A stretch of 64,000 nt of DNA from Pseudoalteromonas distincta (GCF_000814675.1 NZ_JWIG01000016.1:124001-188000), one strand, 5' to 3'. Shown: positions 26,916 through 36,497, numbered from the stretch's first letter. Notes: generated by a model not told the origin, from the letters alone. Translations and numbers: made by a program.

Positions 26916-27710
26916 ATGCGTATTAATAGCTTAGTTTACTTTTTTATTGCCAGTTTAATGTTTACCGCTACTGCGTTTAGCAAACCGCAGAGTCTCGTGT
27001 TTTGTTACGAAGACAAAAACATAGCACCCATGTTTTTAGGTGATGGCCAAAATATACCAACAGATAAACCTGGTGCATCAATCGAAATACTTCAACAACT
27101 TGATTTAGCATTGCCCAATGTAGCAATATCATTTGTTAGAAAGCCATGGCGTAGATGCTTAAACGATTTAGAATTTAATCGAGTTAATGCTGTTATTGCA
27201 AGCTACCGCAAAGGGCGAGAAAACGTTGCTGTTTACCCTGTTGATGAGCAAGGTAAGTTACAAGATAACTACGCAGTAAGTGAATTTGGCAGCTGCCTTA
27301 TAGGGCGTTATAAATTTCATAAGGAATGGGAGACTCGTGAAGTATTTCAAAATAAAGCATTTACGATAGCTATTCCTAATGGTTATGGGCTAAATAGCGC
27401 GTTAAAAGAAGAACCATTTTTTATTCATAATACGTTTTCTAAAAGCAAAGCTTTTGAGTTGCTAGATAAGGGAGTAGTGCAGGCGAGCGTTGATCTATGC
27501 CAAGTAGATGGCTTAAAAGTGTCGAGTTATCCGTATGAGGGTAATAATGTTAAACCTATTTATCCCCCTTACGAAACCAGCCATGGTTATCTTGTTTTTT
27601 CAAAAAAATTCTACGAAGAAAATAACACCCTAAGTTGGGAAATGTGGGAGTGGTTATCAAAATTTGAAAGTGCACCTGTGTATATTAAATACTTACAAAC
27701 ACTTAAATAA
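26916..27710 (+). CDS. Periplasmic solute-binding-protein-like (SBP_bac_3 type)
   Basis: 264 residues. A signal peptide ends at about residue 22 (TAFSKP). The mature part has the two-lobed pattern of family 3 binding proteins: FCYEDKNIAPMFLGDG, then PGASIEILQQLDLALPNV, and a second lobe beginning with IPNGYGLNSAL. No transporter genes are adjacent. Many such stand-alone proteins in this group have unknown ligands. The conserved WRRCLNDLEFNRVNAVIASYRKGRE stretch matches the lobe-1 helix typical of these orphans. Monocistronic. Confidence 0.75.
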   Translation: MRINSLVYFFIASLMFTATAFSKPQSLVFCYEDKNIAPMFLGDGQNIPTDKPGASIEILQQLDLALPNVAISFVRKPWRRCLNDLEFNRVNAVIASYRKGRENVAVYPVDEQGKLQDNYAVSEFGSCLIGRYKFHKEWETREVFQNKAFTIAIPNGYGLNSALKEEPFFIHNTFSKSKAFELLDKGVVQASVDLCQVDGLKVSSYPYEGNNVKPIYPPYETSHGYLVFSKKFYEENNTLSWEMWEWLSKFESAPVYIKYLQTLK

Positions 27711-27719
27711 ACAGGCCCT
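27707..27719. repeat. 13-bp match to the right end of MITE-like copy 2
   Basis: ATAAACAGGCCCT spans the stop codon of the solute-binding gene and is identical to 31727-31739, the right terminal inverted repeat of the element in the hydrolase gene. No further homology surrounds it. It may be a solo terminal remnant or chance. Confidence 0.35.
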
Positions 27720-27803
27720 GACAAAATAAAATTCGCGTTTGTAAATTGGTATTAATTTAATATTAAGGTAGCATAAGCGCACTTTTTATAAAATGGCACC
27801 GCA

Positions 27804-28397
27804 ATGGCTCAATTATACTTTTACTACTCTGCAATGAATGCAGGTAAATCAACCACGTTATTACAATCTGCATTTAATTATAAAGAACGTGGCATGGAAC
27901 CTGTGATCCTGACTGCTGCTATTGATGATAGACAAGGCGTGGGTAAAGTATCGTCTCGTATTGGTTTGCAAGCTGATGCGCATGTATTTGATGCCAGTAA
28001 AGATGTTTTTGATCTTATTCAATCTCTCAATAATGATAAAAAGCGCCATTGTGTGTTAGTTGACGAGTGCCAATTTTTATCAAAAGAACAAGTAATGCAA
28101 TTAACCGATGTGGTTGACGAACTCGGTATACCGGTATTGTGTTATGGCTTGCGTAACGACTTTAGAGGCGAGCTATTTATAGGGTCGCAATATTTGCTTG
28201 CGTGGGCTGATAAGTTAGTTGAGCTTAAAACTGTATGCCACTGTGGACGTAAAGCAAACCATGTACTGCGTACTGATGAAAATGGCGAAGCAATAGCCGA
28301 TGGTAACCAAGTAGAAATTGGCGGCAATGACCGATATGTTTCGGTATGCCGCAAACATTATAAAGCAGCGTTAAATATGGGCCGACAAAGCATTTAA
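27804..28397 (+). CDS. tdk: Thymidine kinase
   Basis: 197 residues. P-loop in [13 protein letters not shown] (about 8-20), the Walker-B-like VLVDECQFL (about 84-92), the lasso region around the substrate site, and zinc ligands in CHCGRKA plus the C-terminal CRKHY. This is the type II (TK1-like) enzyme that phosphorylates thymidine with ATP for salvage. It overlaps the convergent threonine aldolase gene by 27 bp at the 3' ends. Confidence 0.95.
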   Translation: MAQLYFYYSAMNAGKSTTLLQSAFNYKERGMEPVILTAAIDDRQGVGKVSSRIGLQADAHVFDASKDVFDLIQSLNNDKKRHCVLVDECQFLSKEQVMQLTDVVDELGIPVLCYGLRNDFRGELFIGSQYLLAWADKLVELKTVCHCGRKANHVLRTDENGEAIADGNQVEIGGNDRYVSVCRKHYKAALNMGRQSI

Positions 28398-29375
28398 AAA
28401 TGTATCAATATCTTCGCGCGTAATATCTAAATGCGTTACTAGCCTAAGCTGCTTGCTTGGGCTAAATAGTATACCTTGTTGTTTAAGCGCTTCAGCAATG
28501 TCTTCAATGTTTATACTGCTAGTGTATGTTGCGTAAACCATATTAGTGGTGTTAGTCATATCGACAGTAAAGCCACTGATTTCACTTAATTGTTGAGCCA
28601 AATAACGTGCATTTTCATGATCGTCTTTTAAGCGCTCTACATTGTGCTCAAGTGCAAATTGTCCAGCGGCTGCAAGCATTCCGGCTTGGCGCATACCGCC
28701 ACCAAGTACTTTTCTCCATCGTCTTGCTTTATTAATAAGTGCTGGTGAACCTAATAATAAAGAGCCTACGGGCGCACCTAAACCTTTAGATAAACATATA
28801 GAAACTGAGTCAAAGTGTTTTGTAATTTCAGTGATATCAACTTTTAGCTCAACAGCGGCATTAAAAGCACGTGCGCCGTCTAAGTGCAGCGCTAAACTAT
28901 GCGTATTAACAAAGTCACGTGCTTGGGCTAAGTACTCAAGCGGGAGTACTTTTCCGCCAATGGTATTTTCTAAGCTGAGCAACCGCGTTTTTGCAAAATG
29001 GCAATCGTCTGGTTTTATAGCCGCCGCTATTTTACTAAAAGGGATGCTGCCATCAGCTTCGTTTTCAATAGGCTGTGGCTGAACAGATCCTAAAACAGCT
29101 GCGCCGCCACCCTCAAACTTATAATTGTGAGCATTTTGGCCACAAATGTATTCGTCACCTCGCTCACAGTGCGCCATTAACGCAAGTAAGTTGGCTTGTG
29201 TGCCTGAGCTACAATAAAGTGCGGCTTCAAAATTAAAACGCTTACACGCATAGGCTTCTAGTTGGTTAACGCTTTCATCATCACCATATACATCGTCACC
29301 AACCGGTGCGTTGTACATAATATCGCGCATTTCTTTTGTTGGTTTTGTAACTGTATCAGAGCGAAAATCTATCAT
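28371..29375 (-). CDS. ltaE: Low-specificity L-threonine aldolase
   Basis: 334 residues from the ATG at 29375 ([13 protein letters not shown]), preceded by AAGG. The open frame runs 45 codons further but that part is unlike the family. Fold-type I PLP enzyme: the family N-terminus RSDTVTKPT, a Gly/Asp-rich segment [12 protein letters not shown], and the PLP lysine in [14 protein letters not shown]. It cleaves threonine and allo-threonine to glycine and acetaldehyde. The 3' end overlaps tdk on the opposite strand by 27 bp. It lies 40 bp downstream of rlmF on the same strand. Confidence 0.94.
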   Translation of the reverse strand: MIDFRSDTVTKPTKEMRDIMYNAPVGDDVYGDDESVNQLEAYACKRFNFEAALYCSSGTQANLLALMAHCERGDEYICGQNAHNYKFEGGGAAVLGSVQPQPIENEADGSIPFSKIAAAIKPDDCHFAKTRLLSLENTIGGKVLPLEYLAQARDFVNTHSLALHLDGARAFNAAVELKVDITEITKHFDSVSICLSKGLGAPVGSLLLGSPALINKARRWRKVLGGGMRQAGMLAAAGQFALEHNVERLKDDHENARYLAQQLSEISGFTVDMTNTTNMVYATYTSSINIEDIAEALKQQGILFSPSKQLRLVTHLDITREDIDTFLNALSAHI

Positions 29376-29415
29376 GATTGCCTTATCCTTTTTATTATTT
29401 TTAATAAAATTGGTA

Positions 29416-30348
29416 TTAATCAAGCTCGCTACAAATTTGCTCACGAGTGTCTTTATCAAAGTAGGTCCATGCAATAAAGCGGCTAATTTTTTGACCCTGT
29501 GCCATATCAACTATTTTATACTCGGCTATTGGGTGAGCTTTTAATACTTCTTCAAGGGCTGCAATATTATCTTTTTTAGAGACTAACGACGTAAACCACA
29601 GTACTTGCTCTGCAAAGTCTTCGCTTTCTTTAATCATATTAGAGATAAACTGTACTTCACCGCCTTCGCACCATAATTCATTATTATGACCACCAAAGTT
29701 AAGCGTGCTACTGGGTGTTTTTCCTAGGTTTTTCCACTTGCGTTCACTGCCTTTATTTGCCTCTTCTTCACTTGCATGAAACGGAGGGTTACAGAGTGTT
29801 AAGTGGTATAGATCTTTTTGATTAATAACGCCTTTAAAAATATGTGATGCGTTTTTTTGTTGTTTTAGGGTTATTTTTAAACTATTAAACTGCGCAATTT
29901 GCTTTGCTATTTTTATTGAGGCTGCATCAATATCAGTCCCTGTAAAATGCCACTTATATTCATTTGTACCCGTAAGTGGATAAACCAAGTTAGCGCCAGT
30001 GCCAATATCAAGCACTTTAATTTGCTTACCTAAAGGTATTTGTTGTTGGTTATCATCACTTAATAGGTCGGCTAAGTAATGAATGTAGTCAACACGCCCA
30101 GGTATAGGCGGGCATAAGTTGTGCTCGGGAATATCCCAAAAATCAATATTATAATGTGCTTTTAAAAGAGCTTGGTTAAGCGTTTTAACGGCTTTGTTAT
30201 CACTAAAATCAATACTTTTAGTCCCTGCAGGTGTGGTTATAACAAAAGGCAGTAGAGCAGGGTGCTCTGTTGTTAATAAATCGAAGTCGTACCCATTTTT
30301 ATGTAGGTTACGAGGGTGTAATTTTGAACGTGCTTTATTTTCTTTCAT
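29416..30348 (-). CDS. rlmF: 23S rRNA (adenine(1618)-N6)-methyltransferase
   Basis: 310 residues. The RlmF N-terminus is recognisable ([17 protein letters not shown]). SAM-binding motif I is [14 protein letters not shown] (about 115-128), and the N6-adenine methyltransferase motif NPPF is in [11 protein letters not shown] (about 189-199). It methylates A1618 of 23S rRNA. The ATG at 30348 is the natural start. Probably one transcript with ltaE (40-bp gap). Confidence 0.93.
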   Translation of the reverse strand: MKENKARSKLHPRNLHKNGYDFDLLTTEHPALLPFVITTPAGTKSIDFSDNKAVKTLNQALLKAHYNIDFWDIPEHNLCPPIPGRVDYIHYLADLLSDDNQQQIPLGKQIKVLDIGTGANLVYPLTGTNEYKWHFTGTDIDAASIKIAKQIAQFNSLKITLKQQKNASHIFKGVINQKDLYHLTLCNPPFHASEEEANKGSERKWKNLGKTPSSTLNFGGHNNELWCEGGEVQFISNMIKESEDFAEQVLWFTSLVSKKDNIAALEEVLKAHPIAEYKIVDMAQGQKISRFIAWTYFDKDTREQICSELD

Positions 30349-30476
30349 GGCTTCATTTTAACAACAGATATGATGTGGTGATTGTAACAAATGCTGATGA
30401 GTAAAGTGCAGACATTTCCTTTGGTATATTTAATATTACTGGTAGGATGAGTTGAAAATAATAAAAAGGAATAACT

Positions 30477-31451
30477 GTGGCAATTTCTCAGCAATCAATA
30501 ATTATTAATTTAGCTGACCAACAAACTCTTCATTTACGCCGTATTAGCGATGAAGATCAGCAAGGGCCCATCGTATTTTTTATGCATGGAGCAATAGAAA
30601 ACGGTAAGATTTTTTACACGCACTCCAATAAAGGACTTGCCCCTTTTTTAGCTGAGCATGGGTATAGATGTTATGTGGCTGATTTACGTGGCCGAGGTGA
30701 TAGCAAGCCAATCATTTCGAGCGAGTCCGAATATGGACAAACTGAGTCTATCCTAGAAGACATCCCTGCCTTTATTAAGCAAATAGAGTTGATTGAAGGC
30801 AAAAAGCCAGACTACTGGGTTGCTCACTCTTGGGGCGGGGTATTGATGAACAGCGCGTTTGCACGTTTTCCAGAATATATTAACGATGTTAAAGCATGTG
30901 TGTATTTTGGCTCTAAGCGTTCTTTATTTAATAGTCACCCTCAAAAATTATTACAAGCCAATTTAATTTGGTATTTTATGGCGCCTTTACTTGCTAAAAA
31001 ACATGGCTATTTAAATGCTAAAGGTTATAAGTGGGGCAGCGATAACGAAACTCAAAAGTCGCATTATCAAAGTATGCAATGGGCTAAAAAGAAGCCATGG
31101 ATAGATTCTGATGATAATTTTGATTATGCAAAAACGCTAAACAACCTGCATTTACCGCCAACGCTTCATATTGCTGCGGTAAAAGATAAAGCATTAGCGC
31201 AACCAATCGATATTCAAAAATTTATGGACGAATCGGGGCAAGGCATTCAGCAAATGCGAATTTACGGTCGTAAACACGGGCATAATTTTGATTACGATCA
31301 TATTAATATGCTTACCCACCCAAGTGCGCGTGATGATCAATTTAAAGATTTACTTAATTGGTTTAAAGCACATCCGAAAGGGCCTGTTGACCTTTCAGGA
31401 TTAAAATTTGTTCAATCCAAGGAAGATTTAATCACGGCGCGAAGTTTGTAA
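30477..31451 (+). CDS. Alpha/beta hydrolase whose 3' end is supplied by a MITE-like element
   Basis: 324 residues from a GTG at 30477 with AAGGA 8 bases upstream. Alpha/beta-hydrolase fold: an oxyanion segment FFMHGAIENGK, the nucleophile elbow VAHSWGGVLM (Ser in HSWGG), an acid on a later strand, and the catalytic His probably in YDHINML. The substrate is unknown. The last about 24 codons, from about KGPVDLSG to the stop, lie inside a MITE-like element (31378-31740) homologous to noncoding DNA at 13605-13874. The native C-terminus has therefore been replaced. All catalytic residues lie before the junction, so the enzyme may still be active. Confidence 0.87.
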   Translation: MAISQQSIIINLADQQTLHLRRISDEDQQGPIVFFMHGAIENGKIFYTHSNKGLAPFLAEHGYRCYVADLRGRGDSKPIISSESEYGQTESILEDIPAFIKQIELIEGKKPDYWVAHSWGGVLMNSAFARFPEYINDVKACVYFGSKRSLFNSHPQKLLQANLIWYFMAPLLAKKHGYLNAKGYKWGSDNETQKSHYQSMQWAKKKPWIDSDDNFDYAKTLNNLHLPPTLHIAAVKDKALAQPIDIQKFMDESGQGIQQMRIYGRKHGHNFDYDHINMLTHPSARDDQFKDLLNWFKAHPKGPVDLSGLKFVQSKEDLITARSL

Positions 31452-31740
31452 CCTAGTGGGCTCGGTAACTGCTCCTGCGTTACCCTACTGGCTTACATCC
31501 ATGTAAGAATAACTAAAAACCGAGCAAAGCTTCCGCGTCCTGCTCACGCCCCTTACCTACATCCATGTAGGCAACAAAGAGTTAATCGTCCCTAGAGAGA
31601 ACCCAAAGGGCAGTGGATGTTTGGTCTTTATGCTGCGTTATCGCCTATTTATGGGGAACAACCACACTACATAGGCTCTGCCTTGCCTAAATACCAAACA
31701 GCCTACTGCAAATTTAACCTCGAAAGATAAACAGGCCCTA
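31378..31740 (+). mobile_element. MITE-like element, copy 2 (about 363 bp), overlapping a gene end
   Basis: Terminal inverted repeats: left AAAGGGCCTGTTGA (31377-31390) and right TAAACAGGCCCTAA (31727-31740 region), core AGGGCCTGTT on both ends. The interior aligns with the minus strand of 13605-13874, beginning with ATTTGTTCAATC and CGGCGCGA. Relative to copy 1 it has about 90 extra bases, made of two related units, each ending in a TACATCCATGTA palindrome. There is no transposase. The left 74 bases are translated as the hydrolase C-terminus. The rest fills the 290-bp gap before the sulfotransferase gene. Confidence 0.85.
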
Positions 31741-31741
31741 A

Positions 31742-33175
31742 TTAATTCCCATCAAGTAACTTTAGAAGAGGTGTTTTGTAACGCTCCCACTTAGCGATTG
31801 CGGCATTATTAATAGGTTGGCGAATAGCATGTTTACTCAAGGTCGTTACCGGTGTTTTTTGTTTATAAAACGCTAAGCAGCGCTCTTCAAAACTACAGTT
31901 TAAAAAGCCAAGTAACTGCGTTAGCTGCTCTTTTGGGTTACTCACTAAATCTTCGTAACTGACATCATAAATTGGCATCTCTTTAAAAGAGTGCCAATGG
32001 CTCATCAGTTTTTCATACAACTTATGATAAAGCTTAAACTCAGGTAGTGAGCAAAAGTAAGGCTCGTTTTCAGCAAAGTAATTAGTGAAGATAGAAAATG
32101 CGGTGGCATTAAAATCACGACTTAAATTTATAAATTTAGCATTTGGAAATAGAATATATATAAGTCCGAGCGACTGATAATTACTCGGCAGTTTATTTAT
32201 TATAAAAGGTCTGATGGGCGATGCTGTTTTTAATGTTGTGATATACAGCTCGCGGGCTTTTTTGATTAAATCCGGCGTTAAATGTGCTAAACATTGCGGG
32301 TAAGTCACTCCCGTTTTTTGTTCGATAAAAGCAACTGCGTTATTACTAATACTCGTACTTTCTCCTAGGCTTGAAAACTGACTATGGCTTGCCAACATTT
32401 GCTCCACAAGGGTAGAACCACTACGAGGCATGCCAATAATAAATACAGGCGTGATATTACCCGTAAACTTTTTATCAGCAGAGGCTATAAACTCCTCGGT
32501 GTTGTATTTTATTATTTCATCGTAAAAAGGGGTTAAATCTTTAGTGTTAAATTCACTTAATTTTTTTTGTAATTTATTCGCCAATATAAAATAATTAAAT
32601 GCTTGCTCGGTATCCTCAAGTGCATCGTAACTATTTGCTAATGCGTAGTAACACACCATTTTTAAACGTAAATTACTCGTTTGAGTTAATAAGTGGTGCA
32701 AATTACTTACATAATTATGCTCTTTATCAAAGCGACCTAATTGTACAAGTTCAAATAAAATATAGGCTGTTACAGGATATACACCAATGCTGAGTGCATG
32801 AGCAAAAGTTGTATGAGCTTTATCTAACTCGCCATGTGTTAAATAGTGCTGTGCTAAGTAATAATGAGGTTCTGGATTATGACTTGCTAATTTTTTTGCG
32901 TATTCCAGCACCGTTAGTGCATCGTTTGGTGAATGAACACCGTTAAATGCATCAGCAAGGGCATGTAATGGTTCAAGCATATGAGGCAAGCGCTCACAGG
33001 CTTTTTGGAGTAGGTATACAGCAGCGTCGTAACGTTCTAGTCGTAAGGCAATTCTGCCTAAGCCAAATAAAGCCTCACCATTTTCAGGGTTACTATTTAA
33101 TAGCGTTTTAAAATGAAACTCAGCTTCTTTGAGTTTATTTTGTTGCAGTAGTTGGTTGGCTTTTTCAAGTAGCAT
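31742..33175 (-). CDS. TPR-repeat sulfotransferase
   Basis: 477 residues. About residues 1-170 are tetratricopeptide repeats (AEFHFKTLLNSNPENGEALFGLGRIALR and following units). About 225-470 are a sulfotransferase domain. The PAPS 5'-phosphosulfate loop is FIIGMPRSGSTLVEQML, and the 3'-phosphate segment is INLSRDFNATAFS. It has no signal peptide, so it is cytoplasmic or peripheral. TPR-sulfotransferase fusions are common in marine Proteobacteria and their acceptors are mostly unknown. Its stop adjoins the right end of MITE-like copy 2. Confidence 0.88.
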   Translation of the reverse strand: MLLEKANQLLQQNKLKEAEFHFKTLLNSNPENGEALFGLGRIALRLERYDAAVYLLQKACERLPHMLEPLHALADAFNGVHSPNDALTVLEYAKKLASHNPEPHYYLAQHYLTHGELDKAHTTFAHALSIGVYPVTAYILFELVQLGRFDKEHNYVSNLHHLLTQTSNLRLKMVCYYALANSYDALEDTEQAFNYFILANKLQKKLSEFNTKDLTPFYDEIIKYNTEEFIASADKKFTGNITPVFIIGMPRSGSTLVEQMLASHSQFSSLGESTSISNNAVAFIEQKTGVTYPQCLAHLTPDLIKKARELYITTLKTASPIRPFIINKLPSNYQSLGLIYILFPNAKFINLSRDFNATAFSIFTNYFAENEPYFCSLPEFKLYHKLYEKLMSHWHSFKEMPIYDVSYEDLVSNPKEQLTQLLGFLNCSFEERCLAFYKQKTPVTTLSKHAIRQPINNAAIAKWERYKTPLLKLLDGN

Positions 33176-33218
33176 AGTTATACCATTTTATTAAAAAAAT
33201 AATCATTCTATCGCATTA

Positions 33219-33297
33219 AATAGCGTACTCACTGCGTTAAAAATTATTCATATAGAGCAACTATATATCATAGTTTTCGCCTTGTTATTACGCTATT
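33219..33297. repeat. Long imperfect palindrome, 37-bp arms
   Basis: Arms 33219-33255 and 33261-33297 around AGCAA. The outer 9 bases (AATAGCGTA) and inner 6 bases (ATATAG) match perfectly. About 24 of 37 positions match overall. It lies in the 249-bp gap between the sulfotransferase and receptor genes. It looks like an intergenic repeat or a structured RNA rather than a protein-coding stretch. Confidence 0.5.
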
Positions 33298-33374
33298 TTC
33301 TGAGCGCTATAATAGAACACTTATTCAATGCAATTGGTATTGTTCATTATTATTTTTATTAACTATAAAATTAA

Positions 33375-33405
33375 AAAGGCGAAATGTCTTTAACATTTCG
33401 CCTTT
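33375..33405 (-). terminator. Terminator of the large TonB receptor gene
   Basis: Perfect 13-bp arms AAAGGCGAAATGT (33375-33387) and ACATTTCGCCTTT (33393-33405). A T-rich tail follows on the minus strand. Confidence 0.9.
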
Positions 33406-33424
33406 GGTTCTTCATGAAAATAGT

Positions 33425-36007
33425 TTAAAAAGTATATGTTGCTTTAGCGTAGTAAAAGCCACCGTTAATACCAAACGGAGATGTTTCGTAGAACTGACCA
33501 CCCCAGTTGTTATTAGGGATGCCCGTTGCATCTGCAAAATCAAGTTTTTCAGCATCTTGGTCGAATAAGTTTTGAGCACCTACTGAGAAGCTAACTGATT
33601 CATTTAAGAAGTAAGTTACTTCAGCATCAATAGTAACTGCAGCATCTGCTGTTTTAGCTGTTGCATCATAATCAACGTGAACACCTTGGTATTCGCCGTA
33701 GTAGTTTGCACGAGCAAATGCAGAAACTGATTCCCATTGTTGAGACAATGTGAACGTTGCACGATGATTAGGTAAATCTTCTTCTAAGCGTTTAACTTTA
33801 AACGCACCTGTAATTTCACTAAATTTAGTTACTTCAGTATCATTCCAGTTATATGCAAGGCTAAATGTAGAGCTACCGCCCATTAATTCAGCTGTATAGT
33901 TTGCAACTAAATCGATACCTTGTGTTGTTGTGTCAAAGTCGTTTGTAAAAAAGCTTACTTGAGCAAGACCTTGTACATTAGGTACTCCTGCTGCTGCAAG
34001 GGTATCTTTGTCTGCTTGGCTTAAGTTGATTTTATCTGATTGGCTAATACGGTCATCTACTTGGATGTTGTAGTAATCAAGCGTTAAAAATAATTCGCCA
34101 ATTGTGTATACAGCACCAAGCGTATAACTTTGTGATTCTTCCGGCTCAAGCTCTGTACCACCTAATTGCACTGCAATTGGGTTTGTTGGTGGAAGAAGCG
34201 CTGAATCTTGTAATACACCGCCATCTAAACTTGTTTGTACATTACTTACGTTAGCTTGACCAACCGTTGGTGCACGGAAACCACTGCTTACAGAACCACG
34301 CACGTTTAAGTCTTCAGTTAAATGGTATTGAGCCATTACTTTGTAGTTAGTGGTAGTGCCAAAGCTGTCGTAGTCTTCAAATCGAAGTGCTACGCCCATT
34401 AAAAAGTCTTCAGTAAACGGTGCTTCAACATCAACATATGCTGCATAGTTACGGCGAGAAAATTCACCCGCTTGTGATGGTTTAAAACCAGGAAAGCCGT
34501 TAGAGCCAATACCAAAGCCTTGTTCTGTTAAAGGGCCTGCTGTGTAAGATGCTTCATCACCAGAGACGATAGTAAATGTTTCTTCATGCCACTCAAAACC
34601 ACCGGCAATGTTTACATCATAAGCTAAACCAAAGTCGATACCTTTTGATAAATCAAAGTTAAAGTTTTTCTCTAGCTGTTCGTATTTACCCGGGCTGAAG
34701 TCTCGTGGTGTATCTGCACCTAAAGAGGCATTAACCGTGTCGTAAATAAAGTAACGTGATTCATTTAAGCCAACAGTACCGCTTAAGTCATAGTAAGTAT
34801 CTTTTAAGAAGCCACCAGTGAATCGACCTTTAGTACCAATAGTTAAAGAAGTATCAGTAATGTTGCCGCCAAAGTTAGGTGTAAAGCCACCTGGAAGCAT
34901 CTCATTAAAGGCAAAACAATCTGGGTTGTTTGCTACACCATTTATGTAAGCAGGATCATCTAGTACATTGCCGTCTGTTATTGTGATAGTTGGACAGTTA
35001 GCACTCATATCAGGTGTTGTGTCGGCAACAAGTAATGTTTCGCCACCATCATTTGAGTAAACACCAGAACGAGTTTGCGGATTACGGTAATAAAAACCGC
35101 CACGTACATCACGTTCAGAGTAGTTACCAAACATGTAAAATTCAGAGTCGTTTGTTAGCTCTAAACCCACATTACCAAAAATAGTAATATCGTCATCTAC
35201 TTCTGGTGCACCCCATACTTGTGCAAGAGAAGATACATCAGGCACACCGGCAGCTGAAAGTGCTGCAGCATCGGCACGTTGAACTGAACGGCTTGTTGCA
35301 TCAGCTGTTTTATATTGAAAACTTAAATTAGCAAAACCATTGTCGGTAAACGGTAAACCTACGTTACCCGACACTTGTGTTGTATCGCCATCACCTTCAT
35401 AAAATTGACCATGGCGGATTTCTAATTTACCACCTTCTGAAGCGTCTTTTAGTTGGAAATTCATTACACCGGCGATTGCATCAGAACCATACTGCGCAGC
35501 CGCGCCATCGCGAAGTACTTCTACTTGTTTAATCGCAATGCTTGGAATAACTGAAATATCTGCGCCTTGCGCGCCATCGTTAATACCACCGCCTAAAAAT
35601 GCAATTACAGAAGCACGGTGACGACGTTTGCCGTTTAAAAGAACCAATGTGCTGTCTGACGGTAAACCACGTAAGTTAGCTGGACGAACAAGAGAAGCCG
35701 CATCACTGATAGGGTTTTGGTGCACGTTAAACGATGGTACTGCACCTTTTAAAAGCTCAAGCATGTCAGTGTTACCTGACTTTTCAAGCTCTTCGCCGCC
35801 AATAATGTCGATTGGAACCGGTGAGTCACCTATTGAACGAGGAGCTGAACGCGTACCTACTACGGCAATTTTCTCAACGTTTTTATTTACTTTAGTTTGT
35901 TCCTGCTCGTCTGCCGCAATAGCAGATCCAGAAATAAATAACCCTGCAGTGGTTGTAGCTAAAGCAAATTTGATTGCTTGGTTTAGCGCATTACTTTTTA
36001 ATTTCAT
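33425..36007 (-). CDS. TonB-dependent receptor (large, carbohydrate/vitamin-type family)
   Basis: 860 residues. Signal peptide to about residue 32 (GSAIAADEQ). A plug domain (about 45-170) contains VPIDIIGGEELEKSG, STLVLLNGKRRHR, QVEVLRDGAAAQYGSDAIAGV. A barrel follows with long extracellular loops, ending in KATYTF. The plug signature LNGKRR and RDGAAAQYGSDAIAGV belongs to the large receptor group common in Alteromonadales, often for oligosaccharides, nucleosides or peptides. No substrate genes are adjacent. GGGGAAAATTAG precedes the ATG. It has its own terminator. Confidence 0.9.
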   Translation of the reverse strand: MKLKSNALNQAIKFALATTTAGLFISGSAIAADEQEQTKVNKNVEKIAVVGTRSAPRSIGDSPVPIDIIGGEELEKSGNTDMLELLKGAVPSFNVHQNPISDAASLVRPANLRGLPSDSTLVLLNGKRRHRASVIAFLGGGINDGAQGADISVIPSIAIKQVEVLRDGAAAQYGSDAIAGVMNFQLKDASEGGKLEIRHGQFYEGDGDTTQVSGNVGLPFTDNGFANLSFQYKTADATSRSVQRADAAALSAAGVPDVSSLAQVWGAPEVDDDITIFGNVGLELTNDSEFYMFGNYSERDVRGGFYYRNPQTRSGVYSNDGGETLLVADTTPDMSANCPTITITDGNVLDDPAYINGVANNPDCFAFNEMLPGGFTPNFGGNITDTSLTIGTKGRFTGGFLKDTYYDLSGTVGLNESRYFIYDTVNASLGADTPRDFSPGKYEQLEKNFNFDLSKGIDFGLAYDVNIAGGFEWHEETFTIVSGDEASYTAGPLTEQGFGIGSNGFPGFKPSQAGEFSRRNYAAYVDVEAPFTEDFLMGVALRFEDYDSFGTTTNYKVMAQYHLTEDLNVRGSVSSGFRAPTVGQANVSNVQTSLDGGVLQDSALLPPTNPIAVQLGGTELEPEESQSYTLGAVYTIGELFLTLDYYNIQVDDRISQSDKINLSQADKDTLAAAGVPNVQGLAQVSFFTNDFDTTTQGIDLVANYTAELMGGSSTFSLAYNWNDTEVTKFSEITGAFKVKRLEEDLPNHRATFTLSQQWESVSAFARANYYGEYQGVHVDYDATAKTADAAVTIDAEVTYFLNESVSFSVGAQNLFDQDAEKLDFADATGIPNNNWGGQFYETSPFGINGGFYYAKATYTF

Positions 36008-36317
36008 TCTAATTTTCCCCAGTTAGAATAATTCTTATTTTTGATGTGAATTTCACATCATTTGTTTTTAACTTAATTTTTTGTTTCACATAAGTTTGAG
36101 GTTTTAGCTCAAAAGCCTAATCAATTAAGCTTACTTTTTGTGAAGTCCTATCTACAGACTATAGATAAAAAACAGGAAGGGCAATTACTAATTAACCGTT
36201 TGATAACAAAAAGATTCAATTTAAGAAAAAATGCAACAGTGGTGCAAAGTAAAACTAAAATGAACTAAATAAGTGCAAATAAGGCTATTGAGGGGAATAT
36301 TAATGCGCTAACTGCAT
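36008..36317. other. Noncoding leader of the large TonB receptor
   Basis: 310 bp, very AT-rich, with TTTCACAT-like stretches near the gene. I see no strong palindrome, reading frame or repeat. It presumably holds the receptor promoter. Confidence 0.6.
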
Positions 36318-36497
36318 TTAAATGTTATTTATTTGTTTCTTTTTTGTGGGGTTTTCAATGTTTTGTGCGTACCGCCAAGCTGCTAATTTTTCTTTGTATT
36401 CATCCCATACGCAGGGACAGCAACTGCCACCACCGCAACATTCATCAGATTTTGGTTTTTCAGGTTTTTGCGGTAATTGATTTGTTATATTCTGCAT
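36318..36497 (-). CDS. Small oxidoreductase-like (Oxidored-like) domain protein
   Basis: 59 residues from an ATG at 36497 to TAA at 36318-36320. The cysteine-rich core CCGGGSCCPCVWDEY (20-34), followed by a helix KEKLAAWR, is the signature of the Oxidored-like N-terminal family, also seen in the vertebrate mitochondrial protein OXLD1. The N-terminus is Pro/Lys/Gln rich. Five cysteines could bind a metal. Function is unknown. It is divergent from the LETM1-like gene (103 bp apart). An antisense frame at 36344-36541 is a shadow of this gene. Confidence 0.85.
   Translation of the reverse strand: MQNITNQLPQKPEKPKSDECCGGGSCCPCVWDEYKEKLAAWRYAQNIENPTKKKQINNI

Noticed and set aside
33204..33219. CATTCTATCG-AATTAA-like similarity to 53261-53276
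   Set aside because: Only 10 identical bases with loose flanking similarity, too little to claim a repeat family.
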